A stretch of DNA of 64,000 nt. Origin: Schistosoma mansoni. Lineage: Eukaryota; Platyhelminthes; Trematoda; Strigeidida; Schistosomatidae. The translations under genes and the position numbers were made by a program. Shown one piece after another: positions 21,001-30,360 of this stretch. Positions within the stretch are counted from its first letter, which is position 1, and each line of letters starts with the position of its first letter. The notes under the pieces are model-generated. The model searched no databases. It was not told the origin of the DNA and saw only the letters and a list, made by a program, of their open reading frames with translations. Location of the stretch: positions 33,270,706-33,334,705 of the forward strand of contig NC_031495.1 in assembly GCF_000237925.1 (NCBI RefSeq). The letters are read 5' to 3'.

Positions 21001-23986
21001 AACAATACACATACTTCAAATGATGACAAAGTTGTTGAATCTATTTTCGATCGCAACACAACTCTCACCTTAGCCAATCCTACGAGTATTCATGTAGATA
21101 CCGATTGTGATTTATACTCCAACCTGATTCACCATGGTAAATCTCAATTTCTTATTCTTTCGTTCAATTCCCGCTCTCTGCCCAATAAAATTACTCACCT
21201 CAAAACCCTTTTATTGCTTGTAAATCCAACTATTGTACTTATTACGGAAACGTGGTGCAATTCATCTGTATCCGATCACTCCCTGCATATAGATAACTAT
21301 GTTTTCTTTAGAACCGATAGATGTAATGGATTAGGGGGCGGTACACTTATCTATGTCCGTTCGGATATTCAGGCCTGCAAATTTGAGGATAAATCCCTTA
21401 ATGCTATAGATGACTCCACCTGGGTGACTGTAAACTGTGGATCTCGGAATTATCTACTGGTGGGATGCATATACAGACCACCACATGCAGACTCTAGGTT
21501 TGACAGATTACTAACAAACATCTTTTCCATTGCTTCACACCAACCGCATACTTTTAAAATCATCGGAGGTGATTTTAATCTGCCAAACATCACATGGGAT
21601 TCGACTCCGGTTTCAGGCCGACATGACAAGTTAGTTGAAACGCTAGAACTTTATGGATGGGTCCAACAGGTCCGACAACCGACTAGAAGGAATAATATAC
21701 TTGATTTACTATTTACAATCAACATAGATTCTATCTCAGTGCATATTGGTCAGGAGTTTTTTAAGAGTGATCACAGAGTAATATTGTGTATCATTCATTC
21801 TTTCGACGCCATACAATTGAATTCTAAAGCTGGAATGATGTACAAGAGTAGACATTTTGATCAACAAACCTGGAAACGGACTGAAAGTCTTATTCGTTGT
21901 TTACCATGGGAAACTTATTTTACCACAAATAATATTGACATTGCGATCTCTGATCTATACCACAACTTGATACACTGCCTCGACTGCACTGCTCCAATTA
22001 TTAGCCATGTGGCTTATAACGCCAATAGGGGCCAGAATAATTTTAAAACTTTTAAAAAAAAACTGAGGAAATTAAAGCACCGTTACCACAAGCATAATGA
22101 CTTGTATACACTACAGAGTATACTTAAGTTAATTGACAAGAGTGCTTCATCTAAACGCAAGTATTTTATTAATATAGAAAATAAAGCCCTAGGTAATAAG
22201 AACCCAGAATTATCAATACTTCGGCTTTTTAAATCGCGTGTGAAGTCAAATTCTCTTGGCGTGACCAAATTCTTCATAGTTAACGGAAGAATTATTGATG
22301 ACCCCGATATTATTTGCGAAGAATTCAGTCAGTATTTCTCGCAGTGCTATAACACTAGAACTGAAAGCTGTATCAATACATTTCCAATGCTGACGTGCAG
22401 ACACCTGTCGAAAATTGATTTTGTACCCTCCAACATCAAGCAGGCCATAACTGCCTTGAAAAAGTCCTATGACGGTGGACCTGACGGGATTCCCTCATCA
22501 TTTGTGAAATATGGTAGTAGAGAATTCCCATTATTTTGTTTAAAACTTTTCAACCTATCTATGGAATATGGGGCCTATCCATCTGTATGGAAAACATCTC
22601 TTATCACCCCCAGATTCAAAACCGGATCACGCAGTGATATTGTTAACTACAGACCAATTAATTTGACATCCGTGCTGTCAAGATCTATGGAAAAAATAGT
22701 CCACAAACAGCTATTATCATTTTTGCTTTCGGCTAATCTGATCAGCCCATCGCAACACGGGTTTATGACCAAACGCTCCTGCTTCACATCGCATCTGGAA
22801 TTTTTTGATCAAATTACCCAGAGAAGAGATGTTGGTCAGTCTGTGATAATTTTGTACTTCGACTTTAGTAAGGCCTTCGACAGCGTCCCACACAAGCTTC
22901 TTCTTCTAAAACTCTCTTCATATGGAGTACAGAATCCCCTTTTATCTTGGCTCAAGTCATTTTTAGAAGAACGTAGCCAAATTGTCCGCTTTGGATCTTT
23001 CTACTCCAAACCTGTGAATGTAACCAGTGGGGTTATACAAGGAAGTGTAATTGGTCCATTAATATTTCTCCTTTTTATCAATGACGTTTGTTCCCTCTTT
23101 CAATATGGTAAACCTTTTCTTTTTGCCGATGATCTAAAAGTGGTTTATTCATTCTCATCTCCCACAAAAAAAGCTATATTTCAACAGTAATCCAAGAAGA
23201 AATAAACAAGTTGTACGAATGGACTATTTCGTGGAATTTGCCACTTAATGTTGACAAAAGTGGATTTATTAACATTGGCCGTTGTCTTAACTTAAATCTG
23301 GCTATACACAAACATACACTGAAACCTCTCAACACTGTTCGTGACTTGGGTTTAAGATACAGCGACAGTTTGAACTTTTCGGAACACATTGCATCTCAAG
23401 TATCCAAAGCTAGAAAGCTCATCGGATTCATAATGATTAATTTCAATAATACCGAATCGAGATTATTATTATACAGAAAATGTATCTTACTAATTCTTGA
23501 ATATGGTATTTTAGTTTACAGTAATTGCAGGCATAATGACCTGATTAAAATTGAAGGTGTTCAAAGAAGGTTCACCAAAGCTGTTTTGGGGTATTCTGAA
23601 AACAAAGACTATCACCAAAGATGTCAACAACTCAAACTAGAACCTCTCTGGATCAGGCGTATCAAATTAAACCTTATCTTTCTCTACCGACTTCTTACTC
23701 TTCGCTATCTACCCCATCATACTCTATGATACCGTCCCACAATCTACGCAATAAGGAAAAAATTCTAGCGATTCCAAAAACCCACAAACATTTACGCCAG
23801 AATTTGGTCGATATTCGCTACTCAACCATGTGGAATAGACTGCCAACGAACCTCCTATGCAGTGAAACTATAATCCGGTTCCGAAGTCTTCTTGATGACT
23901 TTCTTTCCGAAAGTGGATTGTGTCACCTTTTGAATATTAACGTGCTTAACAACGATTTATACAAAAAAGGTCCGTCATCTATCTAA
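21001..23986 (+). pseudogene. CR1-like element ORF2: endonuclease plus reverse transcriptase, frameshifted
   Basis: The endonuclease shows LILSFNSRSLPNK, then ITETWCNSSVSDH, GGDFNLPNITWDS and the catalytic SDHRVI. The reverse transcriptase shows VNYRPINLTSVLSRSMEKIV, FDFSKAFDSVPHKLL, SGVIQGSVIGPLIFLLFIND and the catalytic FADD at about 23120-23131. The frame is lost within the A7 run at about 23166-23172 and regained in another frame (INKLYEWTISWNLP...), then shifts again near 23700 before the C-terminal MWNRLPTNLL motif. Both breaks are single-base. Either the copy is freshly inactivated or these are consensus sequencing errors. Confidence 0.85.
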
Positions 23987-25000
23987 CTGACTGAAAAGCA
24001 AAGTGAAACCTTTGAACTTTTCATATCTATTCTATTTCACTTTTATTAATCCTAATATATGAAGTCTGCTTATGTTCGTATTTATAATTATTACTGTTAT
24101 TAATATCATTATTGGTCTTTCGACACATTAGATATTCTTTTCATCTCTTCTTGTCCTTCGAAACATATTTTACTCCTAAACATCCAAAGTCTACAATTAA
24201 AAACAAAAAACCCCTATGTTCCACTTAAACAAATAATTTTTTTTTTAAATATTCACAACATATATATAACATATAGAAATTTATATTTAATTATTCTTTG
24301 CAATTAATTATGACTATGATAGCATCATTCTAAATTATTATTATTGCACTAATTTTTATACTAATACCCGGTTTCAATCTGTATACTGTTACATAATTCT
24401 ACACGTATTTATCCGAGTGCAGTAAAGGTTTATTATTATTGTTACTATTGTTATTATTATTTTAAAATTATTCGTTCATCTCAAAAGTCTATATCCATTA
24501 CACTATTATGATCATGGTTGAACCCTTTCACTATGTGTTCATTTCTTTACTCTCTCCTTTTTTTTTCCTTCTAAATAAATATTATTCTTAAGATTACGAA
24601 GCTTTGGATTAAGGCAATAACTTGTGTTACGCTGAAATCAACTTATCAGTCTCTTTTTATCTTCACTATGTATATACACCTCATACACATTGATTATCTT
24701 TTGCACTTAATTGAAGCTTTCATAGCATCACCCAAAACTATGACTGTGCTCGCACAAACACTTATTCTAACGTCATATCTTGCCGCAATAATAAGTTATT
24801 TACTTATTAATTTATTCTGTTTTATTTTATTTTTACTACTCGTTTTGCTATACATACATAGTTGTTTATTCTTGTTCTGCGTTAAGATATTTACGTCTTC
24901 CGCGTCTCCTTTATATCTATTTCCTTAGTTTCTTCCTTTCCTCCTTCAAAATCAATTCAAAATTGTTGCTAATTACACAGAACCTCATTTATTATTACTA

Positions 25001-25200
25001 NNNNNNNNNNNNNNNNNNNNNNNNNNNNNNNNNNNNNNNNNNNNNNNNNNNNNNNNNNNNNNNNNNNNNNNNNNNNNNNNNNNNNNNNNNNNNNNNNNNN
25101 NNNNNNNNNNNNNNNNNNNNNNNNNNNNNNNNNNNNNNNNNNNNNNNNNNNNNNNNNNNNNNNNNNNNNNNNNNNNNNNNNNNNNNNNNNNNNNNNNNNN
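25001..25200. other. assembly gap (200 N)
   Basis: It interrupts the 3' end of the CR1-like element. The inverted copy at 12040-12235 suggests that about 195 bp of element plus an unknown amount of flank are missing. Confidence 0.99.
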
Positions 25201-25275
25201 GACCACCATGGAAAACCTGGAAGCACTGGACGGTCGTTTCGTCCTATTATGGTACTCTCCAGCTTTCAACTATGA
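25201..25275 (-). repeat. Smα-type SINE fragment with hammerhead half
   Basis: On the minus strand it reads ...ataataggacgaaacgaccg then gtccagtgcttccaggtttt, the 3' half of the schistosome SINE hammerhead: stem II arm GGAC, core GAAA, cleavage triplet GUC and stem I arm CAGUGC. The 5' half is wrong (CUGGAGAG for the core, no GCACUG arm), so the ribozyme is broken. It is inverted relative to the copy at 25497. Confidence 0.7.
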
Positions 25276-25496
25276 AAATACTTAAACTCCAGAAAACCCC
25301 TTCTGATAATTAATATAATCATATGCTCACTAGTGACTGACTTCGAGAAGTACATACAGGAGCTCTAGTGTGAAGCACTAACCAGTGGAGTTCAAACCCC
25401 GTCTTTTGGGAAATGGGAACTCATTGAAGACAATTGGTGAATGATTGCTCAACTTCGTGGATCAATTGAAGTTAGACATTAACACCGTTGGATGTC

Positions 25497-25681
25497 GGCT
25501 CAGTGGTCTATCGGTTAAGGGCTCTGACTCGAGGCTGGTAGGTCCTGGGTTCGAATCTTGCGAGTGCGGGATCATGAATGAGCACTGCTGAGAAGTTCCA
25601 TAATAGAACGAAACGACCTTCCAGTGCTTCCAGGTTTTCCATGGTGGTCTAGCTTCAATGGACTCACGCTTTCAACTATGA
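25497..25681 (+). mobile_element. Smα-type tRNA-derived SINE with degenerate hammerhead ribozyme
   Basis: The tRNA-like head has Pol III box A TGGTCTATCGG (25504-25514) and box B GGTTCGAATC (25548-25557). The hammerhead follows. Stem I is GCACTG (25582-25587) with CAGTGC (25622-25627). The core is CTGAGAA (25588-25594). Stem II is GTTC/GAAC (25595-25598 and 25606-25609), then GAAA (25610-25613). Cleavage would fall after TTC at 25621. Core position G8 is A (25593) and stem III has a C-U mismatch (25614/25619), so cleavage is unlikely. It abuts the 3'-truncated RTE-C copy. Confidence 0.8.
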
Positions 25682-28090
25682 TTCTGAATTGTCCTTTGTA
25701 TTCCGTGCTTCCTCTCAGATATTGAGTTCTTCATAATCCAGTCAATCATAAGAGGAAAGAGGAAGGGGGAGAGTAGACAGCCTTGTCTAACACCGGTCCT
25801 TACTGGAAAGGCATCTCTCAGCTGTCCTCCATGCACGACTTTGCACTGTAGTCCATCGTATGAATTCCAGATAATGTTGACAATCTTCCCAGGAACTCCA
25901 TGGTTTCGAAGAAGTTTCCATAATGTTTTCCTGTCCACACTGTCAAACGCCTTCTCATAGTCAATGAAGTTGACGTATAGTGATGAGTTCCACTCAACTG
26001 ATTGTTCAACGATGGTCCGTAGTGTCGTAATCTGGACTGTGCAAGACTGATCCTTCCGGAATCCAGCCTGTTGATCCCGAAGTCGGGCGTCTACTGCGTC
26101 TTTCATCCGATTCAGCAGCACTCTGTTGAAAACTTTTCCTGGTACTGATAACAAACTGATGCCTCTGTAATTCTCACATTTGCTCAGATCTCCTTTCTTT
26201 GGTATCTTGATGAGATATCCTTCTTTCCAGTCCGTTGGCACTTGTTCCTCTTCCCAGATCTTCTTCAATAGAAGGTGAAGCATGTGTTCAGTTACTTCAA
26301 TGTTTGACTCCAGTGCTTCAGCTGGTATATTGTCAGGTCCTGTCGCTTTCCCGCTCTTGATTTGCCTGGTGGCCATCTTGACTTCTTCGATCGTTGGTGG
26401 AGTGACAGATATAGGAAGGTCAGTGTGTGCTGCTTCGATGTCCGGTGGATTCAATGGGGCTGGTCTATTCAGCAGTTCCCCGAAGTATTCTGCCCATCTT
26501 TTTTTCTGTTCTTGAATCTCAGTGATTGTCTCTCCTTCTTTGTCCTTGACTGATCTCTCTGGTTTACTATGTCTCCCTGCTAGTTTCTTCGTTTTGTCAT
26601 ATAGTTGTTTCATAATGCTCTCTCTTGCTGCTTTTTCCGCCGTCGTTGCTAGTTCTTCCATGTATTTCTGCTTATCGGCTTTGATGCTCTTTTTCACTTC
26701 CTTGTTTGCTTCTGCGTACTCTGCTTGTGCCTCGACTTCCTCTGGTCGTGTTCGACTGTTGCTAATTGCTATTTTCTTGTTCTTCCTTTCTTCAATCTTG
26801 TCCAGGGTTCCTATAGTGATCCATTCCTTGTGATGATGCTTCTTGCGACCCAGAACGTCCTGACACGTCGAAGTTGATGTCTCTTTGATAGCTTTCCAGT
26901 TGTCCTCTATAGTAGTTTCTTTTTTCTGTAGATCCTGTAGAGCTTGGAACTTGTTGTTAAGAGTTACCTTGAATTGCTTGAGTTTGTTAGTATCTCGAAG
27001 GAAGGCTGTATTGAACCTTCGTAATGCTGTTTTCCCAGTTGTCCAGTGTTTCTTTAGCTTCAGTTTCATCTTGACCACAACCAGGTGGTGATCTGAAGCT
27101 ATGTCAGCTCCTCTCCGGGTTCTCACATCTTCCATTGTCCTTCGGAAATTTTTGTTGATACAAATATGATCTATCTGGTTCTCTGTGGTGTAGTACTGTG
27201 AGATCCATGTAGCTTTGTGTATGCGTTTGTGTGGAATTATTGTGCCACCCATAACCAATTTGTTGAATGCACATATATTTGCAAATCTCTCCCCATTTTC
27301 ATTTCTCTTTTCCATTCCATGTCGTCCCATTATATATTCATATCCTGTGTTGTCCACCCAGACTTTAGCGTTTAGATCTCCCATCAGGATGGTCAGGTCC
27401 CTTCTTGGGCACGTCACTATGGTTGATTGCAGCCTGCCATAAATCTGATCTTTGTCGTCGTCGTTGCTATCATTGTTAAGTGCATAACACTGGATAGCAT
27501 TCATTGTAATTCCCTCCTTATTTGTTTTGAATGATGCTTTGATTATCCTGGGTCCATGAGATTCCCATCCCACAACTGTATTTCGTGCTTCTTTAGACAG
27601 CATTAGGGCAACTCCGTGAGTGTGTGGAGCATTTTCCCCTTCGTGACCGAAATACAGCAGCATAGCTCCCGTATCTAGCCTTTACTGTCTAGCTTGGGTC
27701 CAATGGATTTCGCTGATTCCGAGTACTGCCAGTTTGTATCTCCTCATTTCCATTGTTGTTTGACCGGTCTTCCCGGTCTCCCACATTGTCCGGACGTTCC
27801 GTGTACCTATAAAAATTGTTGCTCTAGTTGTTAGAAGGGGCATCGACCTCGTGACTTGCGAAGAATATCGGCTTTCATCATAAGGCGTTATAATTATTCC
27901 TTGAGCTCAGAGGGCAGAGTTTAAATGGTTTGAATTATTTTTCTGGTTAGCGTTTTTTAGCGGGTTAGTTTTCTACGGGATCAGGTCGCTAATCCCATGC
28001 CCATCCTCTTCCTTTACCCGATCTTGAGACCGGCAGTAACTCTAGAAGCGCTACAGGCTTAGTTGAGCCCGACTGTTTTCACCAATTCTG
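25682..28090 (-). mobile_element. RTE-C (SR2-like) retrotransposon: 5' UTR, endonuclease and most of RT; 3' end lost
   Basis: On the minus strand an ATG at 27843 starts a frame of about 720 codons, broken once by TAA at 27682-27684. The endonuclease shows IGTRNVRTMWE, LTILMGDLNAKV, NQIDHICINK and the catalytic ASDHHLVVVK. The reverse transcriptase shows IKSGKATGPDNIPAEALE, GYLIKIPKKGDLSKCENYRG, NFIDYEKAFDSVDRKTLW and TGVRQGCLLSPFLFPLMIDW. The frame ends just before the FADD box, where it meets the SINE at 25681, so RT is incomplete. The 5' UTR probably extends to about 28090. Apart from the missing 3' part it is one of the better preserved copies here. Confidence 0.88.
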
Positions 28091-28169
28091 TTATTCACTT
28101 TACTTCTATCAAATGACTTTTGCCCATGTTCATTTATTATTCTGGTAGTATGTTGATCATTGCTCAAAT

Positions 28170-28545
28170 GTATTCTCGCCGTTGCGTCTGAGTAGTGTCC
28201 ATGGTCAACCTACTAGCCCGATATATACTTATAGCTTATGAGCTTTAGTTATGATTAGCTTTTGCGATTCATCAACTGTTTGTGAAAGCACTTACATGAT
28301 TGAGTGAAGTACGTTTATTAAAACACCAACCACTAGCATATATGGCGCTCAATCGATGTAAGTTCACCTTGGGTGGCAATCAATGTAGGCAAGGATTAAA
28401 CAGTTATCAGAATCTAATTCCATGCCGTATTTCCTAACTGTACAGTGGATAGGTCGGTCACGTCATTCCTGTCTAACTCGAGTCGACCCCCAATCGTTCG
28501 ACAAATGTCATCTGTGTTGGTGACCTATACTGATGAGCAAGACTT
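28170..28545 (+). repeat. dispersed repeat, family 2
   Basis: The block around cctgtctaactcgagt (28470) and ctgtgttggtgacctatac recurs at 30415-30620 (plus) and, inverted, at 36216-36330. Conservation is patchy, and no protein or RNA motif is seen. Confidence 0.5.
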
Positions 28546-28973
28546 TAAATAATACAACATATTATAATTGTAATCGTTACTATGGCATCCCGTACTTAAT
28601 TTCTCGTATTTCTTTCCACCACATAAGTCTGTCGATTACTCTGATTTACACATGGGAGCTATTTTAATGCGGTGGGTTGGTTAGCAAAAATGTGATAAGC
28701 TTTCTTTTTGAGAGTAATTACGATCGTGATCCTAGGGAACTGAGATAGGGTGTGGGGCGATGAACCTGTTATCACCATACTTATTAATAGTTATGGGCTT
28801 TTGTGGTGAATTGAGAGACTGGTACTCTGATAATTTTTGTTAGTCTGCTTGATTATGCTTGTGTCTACCACCAGTATTGCCAGTTGAAGGCGTTGAGGGT
28901 AGGTTGCATGATGCCGGGGGGAGGAGAATTTGTTTACTGTTTCTGTGAAATTCATAAAAAAGTTGGGTTGAAC

Positions 28974-29339
28974 CTTATCTATTTCCTTATTTGACATCTT
29001 GGATTTCATCTTCCCTCTCTTCTTTGCCAGAGCTAGAGAGTTACATTGTGTCTGTGAGATCAATTCAAGTTCATTCGTGTCATCTTGTGTAATACATCTA
29101 GAGGGACTAGTTTCTGCCTCACTAGGTTTAGGTGGGTGTGTGTCGTCACACGGCACAAACTCAAGTACTTTACTGAGCGAAGGGCCTGGATTATAATTAG
29201 AAATGTCATTGTGTTTTCTGGTGTCAGTTGGAATCCATTTCTTATCCAAAGACTTCTTGTCTCCAGATTCATCTAGATCTGCAGAGTGATCTGCTGTTTG
29301 TGTATTCTCATTGTAGAACCAGTGAAATGTTACCGGGCC
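28974..29339 (-). CDS. Putative single exon of an unplaced gene, possible WWE/DDHD-type protein
   Basis: On the minus strand an open stretch of exactly 122 codons is bounded by an acceptor-like ggctag (29340-29342) and a donor-like AAG|GTTCAA (28972-28974), in phase 0 at both ends. It begins GPVTFHWFYNENTQ, then KKWIPTDTRKHNDIS, and ends in a Lys-rich stretch (AKKRGKMKSKMSNKEIDK). The HWFY...W-P-D spacing recalls the WWE-like segment at the N-terminus of DDHD/SEC23IP-type phospholipases. That is only a resemblance seen by eye. Composition is hydrophilic and unlike the transposons around it. I found no neighbouring exon; large introns could explain that, or it may be a stray duplicated exon. 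Confidence 0.35.
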
Positions 29340-29436
29340 CTAGCCAAACAATCCAATAGTTAGGTCACTGTGTGTCGAACGGTTCACATATCCCTGTCAA
29401 AGTGAAGGATAAATAACACACATCAATTAATCGCAT

Positions 29437-30360
29437 GCCATGGATTGGCACATGGAGCAGTGGTCGCACTTTTTTCCTTGCTCCTAATCTTACTCATCGA
29501 CTGGATCACGAAGTCGTCAAGATCTGGAAGGAAGCACGGGATACAGTGGATAGCTAGGATGCAGCTGGACGATCTAGACTTCGCAGATGATCTGAATCTT
29601 CTATCACACACGCAACAACAAATGCAGGAGAAGACGACCAGTGTAGCAGCAGTCTCAGCAGCAATAGGTCTCAATATACACAAAGGGAAAAGCAAGATTC
29701 TCCGATACAACACAGCATGCACCAATCGAATTACACTTGATAGATAAACTTTGTAGAATGTAAACACCTCTACATATCTAGGCAGCAACATGGTGGATCT
29801 GATGCAGATGTGAAGACGCGGATCGGCAAAGCAAGAGCAGTAAATTTACAATTGAAGAACATCTGGAACTCAAAACAATTGTCAACCAACACCAAGATCA
29901 GAATTTTCAATACAAATGTCAAGACAGTTCTACTGTATGGGGCGGTAACGTGGAGAACTACAAAAGCCATCATCCGGAAGATACAGGTGTTTATTAACAG
30001 TTGTCTACGCAAAATACTTCGAACCCGTTGGCCAGACACTATAAGCAACAACCTACTGTGGGAGACAACAAACCAAATTTCGGCGGAGGAAGAAATCATG
30101 AAAAAGCCTTGGAAGTGGATAGGACACACATTGAGGAAAGCACCCAACTGCGTCACAAGACAAACCCTCACATGGAATCCTGGAAGCCAAAGGAAAAGAG
30201 GAAGACCAAAGAACACATTACGCCGAGAAATGGAGACAGACATGAGAAGAATGAACAAAAATTGGATAGAACTAGGATGAAAAGACCAGGACCGAATGGG
30301 TTGGAGAATGCTGATCGGTGGCCTATGTTCCATCGGGAGTAACAGGTGTAAGTAAGTAAG
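29437..30360 (+). mobile_element. RTE-C retrotransposon, 5'-truncated copy with catalytic FADD
   Basis: The frame from about 29440 encodes LILLIDWITKSSRSGRKHG, then the catalytic DLDFADDLNLLSHTQQQMQ. After a short deletion and frame change near 29745-29800 it continues as [20 protein letters not shown] to the C-terminus, ending with the (TAAG)n tail at 30343-30360. The last 460 bp nearly match the copy at 1-468. It is not functional because of truncation and the frame break. Confidence 0.87.

Larger units (their letters stand above)
19099..25000 (+). mobile_element. CR1-like non-LTR retrotransposon, near full length
   Basis: The order is 5' UTR (19099-19718), ORF1 (19719-20816), ORF2 with endonuclease and reverse transcriptase (about 21001-23986), and an AT-rich 3' UTR (23987 to the gap at 25001). 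The two-ORF layout, the jockey/CR1-type endonuclease and the FADD RT box place it in the CR1/jockey group, which in schistosomes includes SR1 and Perere. The 3' end is also present inverted at 12040-12676. Several single-base frame breaks at homopolymers interrupt the ORFs. Confidence 0.88.

Noticed and set aside
24668-24928. 86-codon hydrophobic frame, also seen inverted at 12320-12625
   Set aside because: Both are the CR1-like 3' UTR; the shared frame reflects repeat identity, not a membrane protein.
25497-25570. A functional tRNA gene
   Set aside because: Boxes A and B are present but no acceptor stem or anticodon arm closes; it is the head of a SINE.
25682-30360. The minus RTE-C copy (to 25682) and the plus copy (from 29437) look like two halves of one element split by inversion
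   Set aside because: They overlap by about 25 codons and differ there (IMKNSISERKHGIQ versus ITKSSRSGRKHGIQ), so they are separate insertions.
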